From contig NC_134882.1 in NCBI RefSeq assembly GCF_041734735.1, positions 24,116,664-24,180,663 on the forward strand: a stretch of 64,000 nt of DNA, in the 5' to 3' direction. Position numbers and translations under genes: made by a program. The notes under the pieces are model-generated. The model ran no database searches, was not told the origin of the DNA, and saw only the letters and a list, made by a program, of their open reading frames with translations. Of the stretch, positions 32,046 to 43,768 are shown piece after piece (the stretch's first letter is position 1; the number at the start of each line of letters is the position of its first letter). Origin of the DNA: Babylonia areolata. Lineage: Eukaryota; Mollusca; Gastropoda; Neogastropoda; Buccinidae.

Positions 32046-34905
32046 TATGAGATTCAGTATTGATGATGGTTTTAAAGTTAATCAGTGTAATTTGTCACAA
32101 TTTACAAAGAAAACCAAGAAGGACTTTATGGAAGTTGAGCACTGCTTCCTTCGCTCACGCTTCTCCTTAATGGCCAGCATTCTCTTGTTTAATCCACTAG
32201 AGCACAGCATCCTCCAGCGAGAGCGGTCAAGGGCATCAGTTTCCCAGGAAGCGATGTCTATGTCACAGGCTTTGAGGTTTGTCTTCAAGGTGTCCTTGAA
32301 ACGCTTGCAGGGTCTTCGAAGTTCACGGTGGCCTTCCTTCAGCTGGCCATACAAAAGCATCTTCGGGATCCTGCTGTCTGTCATGCGGTAACGTGTCCTG
32401 TCCAGCGTAGCTGGCACTGGATCAGCAGACTTTCGATGCTGGGCAGGCCGCTCCTCTCTAGGACCTGGAGTTTGGAGACCCTGTCTTGCCGAGGATCTTT
32501 CGTACGCACCTCTGGTGAAACTTCTCAAGTTGTTGAATGTGACGGCGATACGTCGTCCATGTTTCACAGCAGTGCAACAAGGTGGTCAGCACAACAGCTC
32601 TGTCGGTTTTCATCTTGGTGCTGAACCTGATGCCTTTGTTATTCCACAGCCTGTTGTTGAGTCTGCATAAGGTGCTGCCCAGGTAGCAAAACTTGTCAAC
32701 TCTGTGTCATCGATCTTGATTGCAGGTGGGGGCGGGGGGGGGGGGGGGGGGGGGGGAGCACTAGCGTTCCGTGAGCTAGCTGGTTGGTACATGGACTCGG
32801 TCTTGATGAGGCTGATGGTGAGTCCAAAGCACCTGCAGGAGGTTGAGAACCTGTCCATAATGAACTGCATGTCCTCATGGGTGTGTGAAGCAAGCGCGCA
32901 GTCATCAGCGACGAGGAACTCTCTCAACAGTGCCTCAAACACCCTGGACCTGGCATGGAGTCGCTGCAAGTTGAAAAGTTTGCTATCTGTGCAAAACTTG
33001 GAAGGCGTCAATCAGCATGGCAGAGAAGAGAATGGAGAACAGTGTGGGTGCCAGGACGCAGCCCTGCTTCACTCCATTTACCACAGGGAATGGATCTGAC
33101 ATGTCAGTATTTTCCTGTACTCTCGACTGCATGCCATCGTGGAAAGACGCAATCAGCTGGATTAGGCTCTCTGGGCAGCCGAACTTTAGGAGGATCTTCC
33201 ACAGACCATGGCGGTTCACTGTGTCAAAGACCTTAGTCATGTCTACAAAGACCATGTGGAGCTCCTTGTTCTGCTCACGGCACTTCTCTTGCATATGGCG
33301 TACGGCAAACACCATGTCACATGTTCCCCTGCCTGAGCGGAAGCCACACTGTGCTTCAGGGATGACTGTGTTGGAGACATGGTCAACCAGTCTGTTCAGT
33401 ATGATGTGGGTGAAGATCTTGCCGGCGATGCAGAGGAGAGAGATTCCACGGTGGTTATCGCAGGACAGGATGTTTTGTTTCCCTTCCGTTTGTAAATGTG
33501 GAAAATTGAAGCATCCTTGAAATCCTGGGGGACCTCCCCTCTCTCCCGGATAGACTGGAACAGGGCGGTCAGCTTGTCTGTCAGCACCTTGCCTCCATAT
33601 TTGTAGATGTCAGCCTGGATTCCAACTGCTCCTGGTGCTTTTCCTTACATTGTCAGTTTCAGGGCCTTCTGGGTCTTGGCCTTGGTGGGAGGGGCAACTA
33701 GCAAGTCACTGACTGGTAGCTGTGGGAGGGCTGCAATTGCCTCATCAGATACAGACAAGTCCCTGTTGAGGAGTGTTGAAGTTCTCTGCCCAGCGGGCAA
33801 GGATGTCTTTCTTGTCTGTCAGGAGGGTGGTCTGGACCAAGGCTCGGACAGGGGTTGATCCTGTGACTCTTGGCCCATACACAGCTTGGAGACCATCATG
33901 GAAGGTCTTCATGCCGTGAGCATCAGCAGCAGACTGAAGCTCTTTGGACTTTCTCTCCCACCAGGTGTTCTTCATCTCACGCAGCCTCTTCTGTAAGAGT
34001 TGCTTGGTTTGCAAGAACTGGTTCTCCTTCCTCTGGCAGTCTTTATCAGAAATGTGATCCGAATGCCGTCTATGCAGTGTGTTCAGGAACTTGGAGATTC
34101 CAGAGTTGTTCTCGTCAAACCAGTCTTTGTGGCTCCTCTGTACAAAGCCGAGTGTGTAAGCTGCTGCTGTGTACATAGCATTTCTAAAGGTGCTCCATAC
34201 TTTTTCTACATCAGTCGATGCAGGAATTTCTTGGAGAGCTGCTTGGATTTGCTGCTGCAGCACGTCCTTGGTGATAGGGAGGCGGTAGATGTTCAGCTTC
34301 CTAGGGGGTTTCTGCCTGGCTGGTTGGAGCTTGCGTGCAAGTCTGATGTTCATCTTGCTGCATACCAAGCGATGGTCCAACAAACAGACTGCTCCTCTCA
34401 TGCAGCGTGTAATGGAAACATCACCTCTGTCCCTCTGCCGGACAATCACATAGTCCAGCATGTGCCATTGCTAGGAGTGGGGGTGCATCCATGTGTTCTT
34501 GTACTTGTCCGCTTGTTGGAAGAGGGTGTTGGTGATGGTCAGTCCATGCTGTGCGCAGAGCGAGAGCAAAAGCATATCTGTTGGAGTTGTACTTGCCAGT
34601 GCCATGCTGTCCTAGGACTTTTGGCCACGAGGAGAAGTCCACGCCGAACCGGGCATTGAAATCCCCAAGGATGATCAGCCTGTCCTTTCTGTCTACCGCT
34701 GAAATGGTGCGGCTGAGCTCCTCGTAGAAAGCTTCTTTGATGTCATCAGGGTTGGTCATTGTCGGGACATAGCAGCTGATGACTGTGGCGAAGCGATCCT
34801 TGGACAGCTTCAGACGCAGGGTCATCAGCCTGTCGTTTATCCCATGTGGAAGGCTGTCAAGCTGTTGTGCAAGTTTGGTTTGTATAGCAAAGCCCATGCC
34901 TGAGG
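32046..34905 (-). mobile_element. LINE K: RTE-like, 5'-truncated
   Basis: Minus-strand element. From its 5' side: endonuclease (INDRLMTLRLKLSKDRF, then IILGDFNARFG, then LDYVIVRQRDRGD), a linker with KDWFDENN, RT blocks (AVRHMQEKCREQ, FVDMTKVFD, VKQGCVLAPTLFS, VADDCAL) and the C-terminal segment IPKMLLYGQLKEGHRE. Frames change at about 34,480, 33,740, 33,390, 33,000 and 32,600. The 5' part is missing: at about 34,905 it is joined mid-frame to LINE J. A G run of about 30 bp (32,727-32,758) replaces part of the RT. It is a close relative of G. Confidence 0.82.
33745..34461 (-). pseudogene. Endonuclease end and linker of LINE K
   Basis: 238 residues. It starts with the last endonuclease motif (LDYVIVRQRDRGDVS, then LLDHRLVCSKMNIR) and runs through the linker to the edge of the RT. 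G has the equivalent sequence (IDFVIVRKRDRQDV, then TDHHLIVSKLNLR), which confirms common origin. It is broken on both sides by frameshifts. Confidence 0.8.
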
Positions 34906-35410
34906 TTCTTGGCATAGTTGTAAAGTTGAAACCTAAATAGCAGTAACTGTTCACCACATCCAGTTTCTGGCCATCGAAGGACCAATGTTCATTCTTACCT
35001 AGATAGCCTCCTTTTCTGAAAACCATGATTTTAGTTTTTTTAATTTTTTGTGTTCACATTTAACTTCTTGTCATTACAACACATCCATAGAACATTCAAT
35101 TGATTTTGTAACCCACTTACAGTTGTTGAAAGTAAAGCCACATCATCAGCAAAAAGCAAAATGAAAAGCTCCATAATACCTGGCATCAACTGTATACCGT
35201 GTTTTCCTTCATCATCCATGTGGACAGCTAGCTGGTTTATGAAGACAGAAAATAATGTGGGGCTCAGAACACATCCTTGTCTTACGCCGACAGGACATTC
35301 GAAAAACTCTGTAAACTCACAGTTTACACGCACACATGAAAGTGATGACTGATACATTGATTTCAAAGATGTCAAAAAATTTCCCTTTATACGTTGATTT
35401 TTCAAACAAT
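34906..35410 (-). mobile_element. LINE J, 3' piece (RT core), CR1-group
   Basis: It contains the RT blocks VGVRQGCVLSPTLFS and LLFADDVALLS (frame 35,040-35,405) and, after a frameshift near 35,040, the segment MVFRKGGYLGKNEHWSF. At about 34,905 it passes into LINE K within an open frame. Its missing 5' continuation is at 37,211-38,990, on the other side of E3. Confidence 0.8.
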
Positions 35411-37210
35411 TGTAGCCGTGTTACCTGAATGGTTCATAAGGGTACGGTACAAAAGAACTAAACTAAATGATGATTGACTGAATTAAAGGATAGACAAGAA
35501 TTCCCGCGCACAGGCCAGGAACATATAGAGGCCAGTCACAAATGGGTTTTTCTATTGTTATATTTACAATAGTTATTACATGAGAAGAAGAGCTAAGAAG
35601 AAGATATAAGAAGAGAAGACTTTAAGAGAAGATATAAGAAGAAGACATAAGAGAAGACTAAGAAGAGAAGACGGTGCATGGAATGACACAAACAAATGTC
35701 ATTAGCACAACATGTCGGCACAAGTGAATAGTAAAGCACATGTATACATATTACATGGAAAGACTACCATTTGGTAATACATATGTGTGAAGAACAAACA
35801 CTGACATTTCTGATACATTTAAATAGTGCAGTTAAAGTGATTGAAGCAATGCTGATTTAGTGAAAGTACACTGACAGTATAGATTAGGTAAAGCTCATAC
35901 TGTGTCAAAGTAACTCAAATGAATCAGTTTATCATGTTGCACTATACTGGGGTAAGCTGTATAGGAGAGAGCATGATAACTAAATTACAATTAACAGACT
36001 GATACATATCAGGTGGTTTTAACCAATAACTGATATTAATCCAACACTATCTTGTAATCACAAGAGAATACTACACACATCTTAGAGTACTGAGAAATAG
36101 TGAAACACTAACCTTCATCAGTGACAGCAAATGAGAAAGAACACGTCATATGCACTCACTAGAATATTCTTGAACAAACTATCAGTGTCCAGAGACGTCA
36201 TTGACTGTGACGTTAAGAAGAATTAAATGGAACACTGCTCCAAGCATATGACGACATGGCAATTATTTAGATCAATCATAGCTGAGTTGTGACTAACATG
36301 TCAAAGCAATAACTGAACAAAGAATTAACTGAACAAAGCAATAACTGAACATACTCATATGAACACAAGTACTGTGTTGAACAATACAATTTACAAACCA
36401 ACACATTCTACACACTAGTACTTACAGCGATACATAGCGAGATGTCAGCCATTGTGAGAACACACACGACACACACCCACACTGCCCGCGATGCAGCAAG
36501 AGAGAGAGAGAGAGAGAGAGCAGCTCTGGTCAGATGACTGACCAGGTATGAAGTGACCACTCATCACTCACTAAGCCAATTTATGCAAGTTATGCGGACT
36601 GCAAAGACAGTCACGTGTGCTGCGAGCAAATCGATACTAATCTGGCCAAATCTGAAAACAACTGTGTTTCTTACAAGGTGTTCAGTGACAGATTTCTAAA
36701 TGATTCCTAAACCGATTTACGTCGGATAAGTTGCAAAAGAAAGAGCTCAACACCTACTTTATAATGAGTATAAAATGAAGTGTTCATTATTTACTATGAA
36801 TTTATAATCTTAATTTAAGTCACCTGAACAGGGTCAGTTTTAACGAGCTTGTCACTGAAAATTACAAACTGCATTAAATCAGTTTAACATAGGCAAACAT
36901 AAATGGAATAGACTTAAAGATGGAATTGCAACGATTCTGCCAGTATATAATACTTGTAGTTTACTGATCCGACAAAAGATATATTAATTAAATACGGTGG
37001 TACAGAAACACAGATTCCAGCTCAGCCAATAGCGTACCGCAATGCTGGTCGAGGAGTAGGCTGTCTGGCGAGAACAAAATGATGTAAGCAGCTTGGCGTT
37101 CAAACTGGGAGTGATGTCACACCATCTGTGTGCGGGTAAGTTGGGAAAAACGTCGGCTGATGTAGCTCGTGTGTGAGCAGTTTTGGAGCAAGCATAGCGC
37201 GCTTGGTCAC
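35411..37210 (+). mobile_element. LTR-like repeat E3, splits LINE J
   Basis: 1.8 kb, beginning TGTAGCCGTG and ending '...cttggtcac(a)'. The direct repeat ACAAT lies immediately on both sides (35,406-35,410 and 37,211-37,215), and the two halves of LINE J lie beyond. TGT...ACA ends with a 4-5 bp duplication are typical of LTRs, so a fossil solo LTR is the best reading. No internal or coding region was found. E1 and E2 are relatives. Confidence 0.65.
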
Positions 37211-38990
37211 ACAATAAAGAAGCCTGTCGTGACGAACAGAATCAAAAGCTTTCCTGAAGTCGACAAAAGCAACATATAATTTTTTGCCTTTCTTTAGCAT
37301 ATATTTGTAGGCAACTGCATCCAAGTTAAATATCTGATCAACAGTAGAATACCCTCTACGGAATCTTGCCTGATTTTCGGAAATCATATTGCTATCTTCC
37401 AGCCAGTTATATAGTCTAGTATTCGGTATTGTTGTATAGCATATAGACACAACACTCAACAGTGATACTCCTCTATAGTTATCTACATTTTCTGGATCCC
37501 CTTTTTTGTGTATTGGAACAATAATTGCATTGGACCATTCTTTTGGATATATACCTGAGGTGAAGATAGTATTAAACAATGTAGTCAAGAAGGGCAGTAT
37601 ATCTTTAGCTCCACTTTTTAACATTTCAGCGGACAAATCATCTATTCCACTCGTCTTTCCTGTTATAAGTTTTGCTATTGCATCTGTAATTTCTCCTTCT
37701 GCTATATCTTTATTAATTATATGATCGACTTCTTTGAAGAAATCAACATTAATATCATAATGATTGTTCTCATCTCCATTACTTTTGTAAACCAGTCATC
37801 ATTACTGATATTGTTAGTACATTTGTCACCTTTACCACAACCCATTATACTTACTTCCTTCCAAAACTGTGATGAATTAGTAACTTTGCTAACTAAGGAC
37901 TCAACTTTCTGTTTCCTATATCCTTGTCGCTTAATCTTTAGTATGTGTTTATATGTTTTCTTTTTCTCGGTGTATACTAATCTGTCTTCTTCCTTTCTAG
38001 TTGCTCTAAAGTATTTTAACGCCATTATACTTTCTTTTTTTGCTATCTTTCATTCATCATCAAACCATTCTGAATTTTTGTTTTTACGCAAAGGTACCCT
38101 TCTGAAAATGCAAGCACTGGAATCTTTTAAACAATTCACAAATAAATTCAGTGCACTTTCCATGTTATCCTCTAATGCATTTGTGGCAGTCGTAAGCCTG
38201 TTCTGCATGTCATGGCTTTTCAACATGTTAAAAAATTCATCTTCTTTATCCTTGTTCTATACAAATTTATAGGACCAGTTTCTTTCTTTTCATGTTCATC
38301 ATGACCAATATCAAGCAAATGTTTTTTGTTATCTATCCTCATAGTGAGTGGCAAGTGATCAGATTCTGTTAAGCTCTCGACATTCAATGAGACTGTCTCT
38401 GCAGATGTAAATAAATCTAATGATGCAATGAAATAGTGCACAGTACTTGATCCAGAATGTGATATATATGTGCAACTGTCGTCAAAACCTGTCTTGGACA
38501 TGCCATTTAAAATCATACAGTCAAACATGTGGCATAATTCAATCAACTGGTTACCAAATAGATTTGTAAGCATATCTTGCGATTTTCTAGACAGTGCAGA
38601 GTCGTGGAAAATATGCAGATTTTCAAAGTCCTCGTCGTCATCGGTCAAATTGTAATTGTGGCATGCTGTTCGTGCATTAAGATAACAAGCAAAAGTCATC
38701 ATGTGAACTTTGTAGGTCCAGTATGCATTGTTCCAACAATTCCATGTCATACACCTCAAGCGTTGTTTTCCAGTATACAGAATCATAAGGAGGAATGTAC
38801 GCACAAACTAACATGGTATCTTTTTCTATGCCCAATAAATCCCAGTGTATCTTTACAATAACAGTATTGTCACTTTCAATTTCAATTTTTTCAGCAAAAG
38901 AACAAAAAGATTTTTTTTATCATAGCAAGTACTCCTTCCGAATACCTCCCGTGATGAGATAACTTTTTTGCTTTCGATCTGAATATCAAA
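37211..38990 (-). mobile_element. LINE J, 5' piece (endonuclease and RT fingers), CR1-group
   Basis: Minus-strand coding remains. The endonuclease includes LNARTACHNYNL, SSTVHYFI and SDHLPLTMRI (38,220-38,804). A linker frame lies at 37,717-38,025. The RT N-terminal half (37,217-37,636) has KEWSNAIIVPIHKKGDPE, NYRGVSLL and FVDFRKAFDSV. The downstream RT continues at 35,405 beyond E3. Several frameshifts are present. The endonuclease start is missing; the truncation lies at about 38,990, next to satellite S1. Confidence 0.82.
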
Positions 38991-39007
38991 TAATCTTGAG
39001 AAAACAA

Positions 39008-39033
39008 AGAGAGAGACAGAGAGAGAGAGAGAC

Positions 39034-39066
<33 letters not shown>

Positions 39067-39260
39067 GTGAGAGAGAAACTGACAGAGACAGACAGAGTGA
39101 GAGAGAAACTGACAGAGAAAGAGAGAGATAGAGAGACAGAGACAGAGAGAGAGAGACAGAGAGAAAATGAGAGAGACAGACAGAGTGAGAGAGAAAATGA
39201 CACAGAGAGAGACAAAGACAGAGAATGAGACAGACAGACAGGGTGAGAGAGAAACTCACA

Positions 39261-39327
<67 letters not shown>

Positions 39328-39596
39328 TGAGAGACAGACAGAGTGAGAGAGAAACTGACAGAGAGAGAGAGACACACACACACACACACAGAGAATAAGA
39401 GATAGAGTGAGAGAGAAACTGACAGAGAGAGAGAGAGAGACAGAGAGAGAGTGAGAGAGAGAGAGAGAGACACAGAGAGAGAGAAACTGACAGAAGGAAG
39501 AGAGAGAGACAGAGACAGAGAGAAACTGACAGAGAGAGAGAATAAGAGAGAGAATAAGAGAGACAGACAGAGACAGACAGACAGAGAGAAACTGAC

Positions 39597-39629
<33 letters not shown>

Positions 39630-39691
39630 CACAGAGAGAGACAGACAGAGAGAGAGACAGCCAGAGACAGAGAGAGGGAGAGACAGAGAGA
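39008..39691. repeat. GA/TC satellite block S1
   Basis: GA-rich on the + strand. Read on the minus strand it repeats 'ctgtcagtttctctctc', 'actctgtctgtctctctc' and 'attctctctc' at roughly 50-60 bp spacing. A (CA)n tract at about 39,262-39,322 lies inside. Long Ser/Leu or Arg/Glu frames here are artefacts. Confidence 0.93.
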
Positions 39692-40630
39692 GATTCAGAT
39701 TCAGATGGTTTATTCATTAAGGCCAAAGCCCCATATGAACGAGGGGCGATAACAACATTAGTGTATGTCACCAGAACTATAGCAATTAATCATGACATAA
39801 TTATATCTCTTAAGTGAAAAGCTTTATATAAATATAGAGCCAAATTACGTATAAGTCCGTCATCTGTAGATGCCATCAGCAGATTAAATCGAAATGAACA
39901 TGGATATATATATAATATTTCTTTGGGATAAATTTTTCACGAAGAACACACAAAACGGGGCATTTCAAAACAAAGTGTACTTCATCTTCTATCGACTCTT
40001 TACACAATGGACAAAAGAGATCAGAATTGTGTACATTTTTATATCGGTACCTGTGGGTGTTTATTTCCGATATACCAAGTCTAAATCTTGCCAAAATGAA
40101 TCTGAGATGTCTATCCATATCAAACAAGAGATAATTCTTCACTAAATGAGTAGAAACATAACCCCTGTATGTACCAAACCTTTCACTAGACTGAATATGG
40201 GTTTCCCAATTCTGCCATCTACAATCGATCATACGCTGGCGAAGGGTTTGCAAAAATACATGATCTAAACCTACATTTTGGAAATACCAAGCATACCCAA
40301 ACCCGAGTTCACAAATACATATTCGTACATTTGAAACCCTGTTTCTTTTGCCTCTTAAGTCTAAGTCATATAACATGTTATACGATTTTCTTGGCAGTCG
40401 ATCTGCACTCATTTTCAGTAGCTTTAGCCAATAGCGAATACAACTGATTGCAGAGTTTATATAAACTAGATGTCTGTTTGTTTCTCCATATACTAAATCG
40501 TTTGGTGTTTTCATATCAATACCCCAAAACCTTTTAAGTCCAAATAAATGTAAAGATTCACAATGTACAACAGCATTCTTATCCAAACCCCATAACTCTG
40601 ACCCGTACTGTACCATGGGCTGAATCTGGG
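39692..40630 (-). mobile_element. LINE H3: CR1-group, 3' part
   Basis: 5'-truncated. The frame 39,876-40,766 codes, from about 40,630 down, QPMVQYGSELWGLDKNAVV, TPNDLVYGETNRHLVY and the terminal knuckle CPLCKESIEDEVHFVLKC. Upstream residues are satellite read-through. The 3' UTR has AATAAA and ends in two TGAATC units fused to (TC)n of S1 at 39,692. Satellite lies on both sides (S1, S2). Confidence 0.85.
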
Positions 40631-40733
40631 CAGACAGAGAGAGACAGAGTGAGAGAGAAACTGACAGAGAGAAAGAGAGAGAGAGACAGAGAGACAGAGA
40701 CAGAGACAGAGACAGCGACAGAGAGACAGATAG
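40631..40733. repeat. GA/TC satellite block S2
   Basis: Short block of the same satellite between the 5' side of H3 and the 3' end of G. Confidence 0.9.
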
Positions 40734-40819
40734 TGTAGTTCGTCCGTCGGGATCGACGAGGACCATCTAGTCATCCTGGGGGTGGGTGGGTTGGGCTCTG
40801 TGGGTGCGCAGATGACTGG

Positions 40820-41482
40820 TCAGGCCAATCCGCGTCCGGAAGGTTCTGATGTAGTGTGGACAGGGGATGGTGGCGGCTGTCGGGGAATTGCTGGCACTGC
40901 TTTTCCTGGCCTGTCTGCGTTGCTCTGCTGCATGATTCTGTTGGCCTCACAGGATTTGGCGCCTATGTGGACAGCTGAACGCCACTTTGGTGTGTCCATT
41001 GCATTCAGCTCCCATATGTCGTGACTGATGTTGAAGGCCTTCAGAGAAGCTTTCAGAGTGTCTTTGAAGCGCTTCTTTTGGCCTCCATGGGAGCGCTTGC
41101 CATGTTGGAGTTCACCGTACAGCAGTTTCTTGGGGAGCCGGTGGTCTGGCATGCGAACTACATGGCCTGCCCAGCGCAGCTGGCCCTGCATCAAGATGGT
41201 GTAGATGCTGGGCAAGTTTGCACGAGTGAGCACCTCTGTGTCAGGGATCTTCTCTTGCCACTTTATGCCGAGAAGTTTTCTGAGGCTGGTGGTGTGGAAG
41301 TGGTTCAGCTTTTGGGCGTGGCGTTTGTAGACCGTCCATGATTCATATCCATAGAGCAGTGTGGTGAGAACTATGGCCTTGTATACTTTGAGCTTCGTCT
41401 CCAGGGTGATGCCTCTCCTGTTCCAAACGTTCTTATGGAGTCTGCTGAAGGCAGCGCTGGCTTTGGCGAGTCTGGCATTCAC
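40820..41482 (-). pseudogene. RT thumb and C-terminal part of LINE G
   Basis: 220 residues: NARLAKASAAFSRLHKNVWN, ITLETKLKVYKAIVLTTLLY, LRWAGHVVRMPDHRLPKKLL and KRFKDTLKASLKAFNI. This is the typical end of RTE-type ORF2. It overlaps the upstream frame by a few bases in another register, marking a frameshift at about 41,480. Confidence 0.83.
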
Positions 41483-42297
41483 CTCGTCGTCGATGACACT
41501 GTGCGAGAGAGCGTACTGCCCAGATATGTGAACTTGTCCACCGCGTTCAGTCGTTGCCCGTTGATGAAGATGTTTGGTTCAACGTAAGGCTTTCCTGGAG
41601 CTGGCTGGTGCATCACCTGTCTTCTTTGTGCTGATTGTGAGGTCAAAGTTGTCACAGGCAGTAGAGAACTTTTCGACGCTGTGTTGCATGTCAGCTTCAG
41701 AGGCAGATTGAAGAGTGAGCCATCTATGCGGTACCTGATGCCAATGCCTACGTCAGCGTCTCTGAAGGCATCTGGCAGTATGACTGAAAACATGAGACTG
41801 AACAGGGTGGGGGCAAGAACACACCCTTGCTTGCCTCCGTTGGAGACTGGGAATGGTTCTGAAGTCTCTCCGTTGTCTTGGACTCGGGCCAGCATCCCAT
41901 CGTGTAGTTGCCGTATGATGGTGATGAACTTTCTGGGACATCCGTACTTCGCCATGATTCTCCAAAGGCCATCTCTGCTAACAGTATCGAAGGCCTTGGT
42001 CAGATCGACATAGGTGGAGTAAAGGTCGGCGTTCTGTTCCTGACACTTCTCCTGGAGCTGCCTGGCAGCAAACACCATGTCGATAGTCCCGCGTTCTTTC
42101 CGGAAGCCACACTGGCTCTCTGGTAGGAGACCTTGCTCAAGGTGCACTATGAGACGGTTGAGTAGCACTCTGGCCAGTCTTGCCTGCGACGGACAGCAGG
42201 GATATTCCACGATGGTTGTCACAGGCCTGACGATTTCCTTTGCACTTGTACAGGTGTATGATGGAAGCGTCTTTGAAGTCCTGTGGAACTGCCTCAT
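41479..42297 (-). pseudogene. RT palm of LINE G, catalytic box deleted
   Basis: It carries QCGFRKERGTIDMVFAARQ, YVDLTKAFDTV and GKQGCVLAPTLFSLMFS. After IRYRIDGSLFNL the frame jumps to sequence that, in another register, reads ASEADMQH. The intervening 25 or so residues, including FADD, are absent compared with K and with the family pattern. The second half of the frame is thus mostly out of register until NGQRLNAVDKFTYLGSTLS. Confidence 0.8.
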
Positions 42298-43768
42298 GCT
42301 GCCAGATGAGCTGGAATAGCTGATGAAGCTTCTCAGTCAGCGCCATACCACCTTCTTTGTAGACCTCAGCTGGAATGGAGTCTGAGCCAGGGGCTTTGCC
42401 ATTGGATAGCAGACGGATAGCTTTCTGGGTCTCCTCCAAAGTTGGAATGGCATCCAACGACTCACTGACTGGCACTTGGGGGAGTCGGTCGATGGCTTCA
42501 TCATTGATGGTGGAAGGGCGGTTCAGTACGCTGTCAAAGTGTTCAGCCCATCTCTCAAGGATCCCGTCCTTGTCAGTGATTAGGGTAGAACCATCAGCAC
42601 TAAGGAGTGGAGCAGATCCGGAGGTGGTGGGACCGTAGACTTCTTTCAGGCCGTTATAGAAGTTCTTCATGTCGTTCCTGTCTGCAAAGCCCTGGATCTC
42701 ATCAGCTTTGTTGCTCAACCAGGAATCCTGCATCTGCCGCAGCTTCAGCTGGATGGTGCTGCATGCGCTCTTCAGTATGTCCTTCTTTGACTGTGACTTG
42801 GGATCTTCAATGTGGGCTCTGTAGGCTTGGCGTTTGTCTTCCAGCAGCTGCTTGATCTCAGTGCAGTTCTCATCAAACCAGTCTTTGTGCTTCCTGGCAG
42901 AAGGCCCCAGGCACTCCAAGGCAGTGTTGTACACCGTCTCATGTAGTGCGCCCCATGCTGCCTCCACATTCTGGTTGTCCAGCACGGTGGACTCAAGGCG
43001 TTCCTCCAGGGTGTCAGCAAAGCTCTGCTTGATGTTGCCTACCTCCAGCTTGTTGACATTCAGGCGTTCGGGTGCTTTCATGCCCTGAGGTCGTCTCTTG
43101 GGCTGGATGCGGAGGTTGAGTTTGGAGACGATAAGGTGGTGGTCTGTCCAGCACTCGGCGCCGCACATGGCCCTCGTGACTCGTACGTCCTGCCTGTCCC
43201 TCTTCCTGACGATGACAAAGTCGATAAGATGCCAATGCCGAGAGCGAGGATGCATCCATGATGTCCTGTTACGGGTAGGGAGGCAGAAGACGGTGTTTGT
43301 GATAAGAAGGTCGTGCTCGGCACATGTCTGGAGAAGTAGTTGGCCATTGTTGTTACAGTTACCAACCCCATGCTTCCCTATCACGCCTTCCCAGGAGGTG
43401 CTGTGACAGCCAACTCTCGCGTTAAAGTCACCAAGAATGATGAGCTTGTCTGCGTTGGGAACAGTGGTGATGACAGCGTTCAGGTCCTCGTAGAACTTGT
43501 CCTTGATCTCATCTGGGTTGGTCATGGTGGGCGCGTAGGCGCTGACAATGGTGGTAAACTTCTTCCCGTTGCATAAAAGGAGTTTCATCGTCATCAGGCG
43601 ATCGTTCACTCCTTTCGGGGGGCCAGCCAGCTTGCCAACGAGGGTTGTCTTCACTGCAACGCCAACTCCAGCCTCACGTCTCTCTTCAGGTCCGCGACCA
43701 CTCCAAAAGAAGGTGTAGCCTGCGCCTCGCTCACAGAGTTCGCCTTCTTCTGTCCAGTCTGGTCTCAC
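42137..43768 (-). pseudogene. Endonuclease and RT N-terminal part of LINE G
   Basis: 543 residues. Endonuclease motifs: IILGDFNARVG near 113-123, HLIDFVIVRKRDRQ near 180 and TDHHLIVSK near 208. A linker with KHKDWFDENC near 290 follows, then the RT start: LLSNGKAPGSDSIPAEVYKE and FKDASIIHLYKCKGNRQ. It ends by frameshift just after HRGISLLSVAGK. Such ORFs are often mis-annotated in mollusc genomes as craniofacial development protein 2-like, because that name comes from a protein carrying a BovB/RTE endonuclease. This is a LINE, not a host gene. Confidence 0.85.

Noticed and set aside
32704-33099. Gly-rich protein around 32,727-32,758
   Set aside because: It is a G homopolymer on the antisense strand of LINE K.
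38853-39771. Long Ser/Leu/Val-Cys frames, with similar ones at 44,733-45,437, 53,783-54,915 and 61,434-62,669
   Set aside because: They are translations of the TC/GA and CA satellites in several frames at once. Only the part of 61,434-62,669 below 61,835 is real ORF1.
42137-43768. Host gene similar to craniofacial development protein 2
   Set aside because: The sequence is an RTE-type endonuclease followed by an RT and is part of LINE G. The name is a common mis-annotation.
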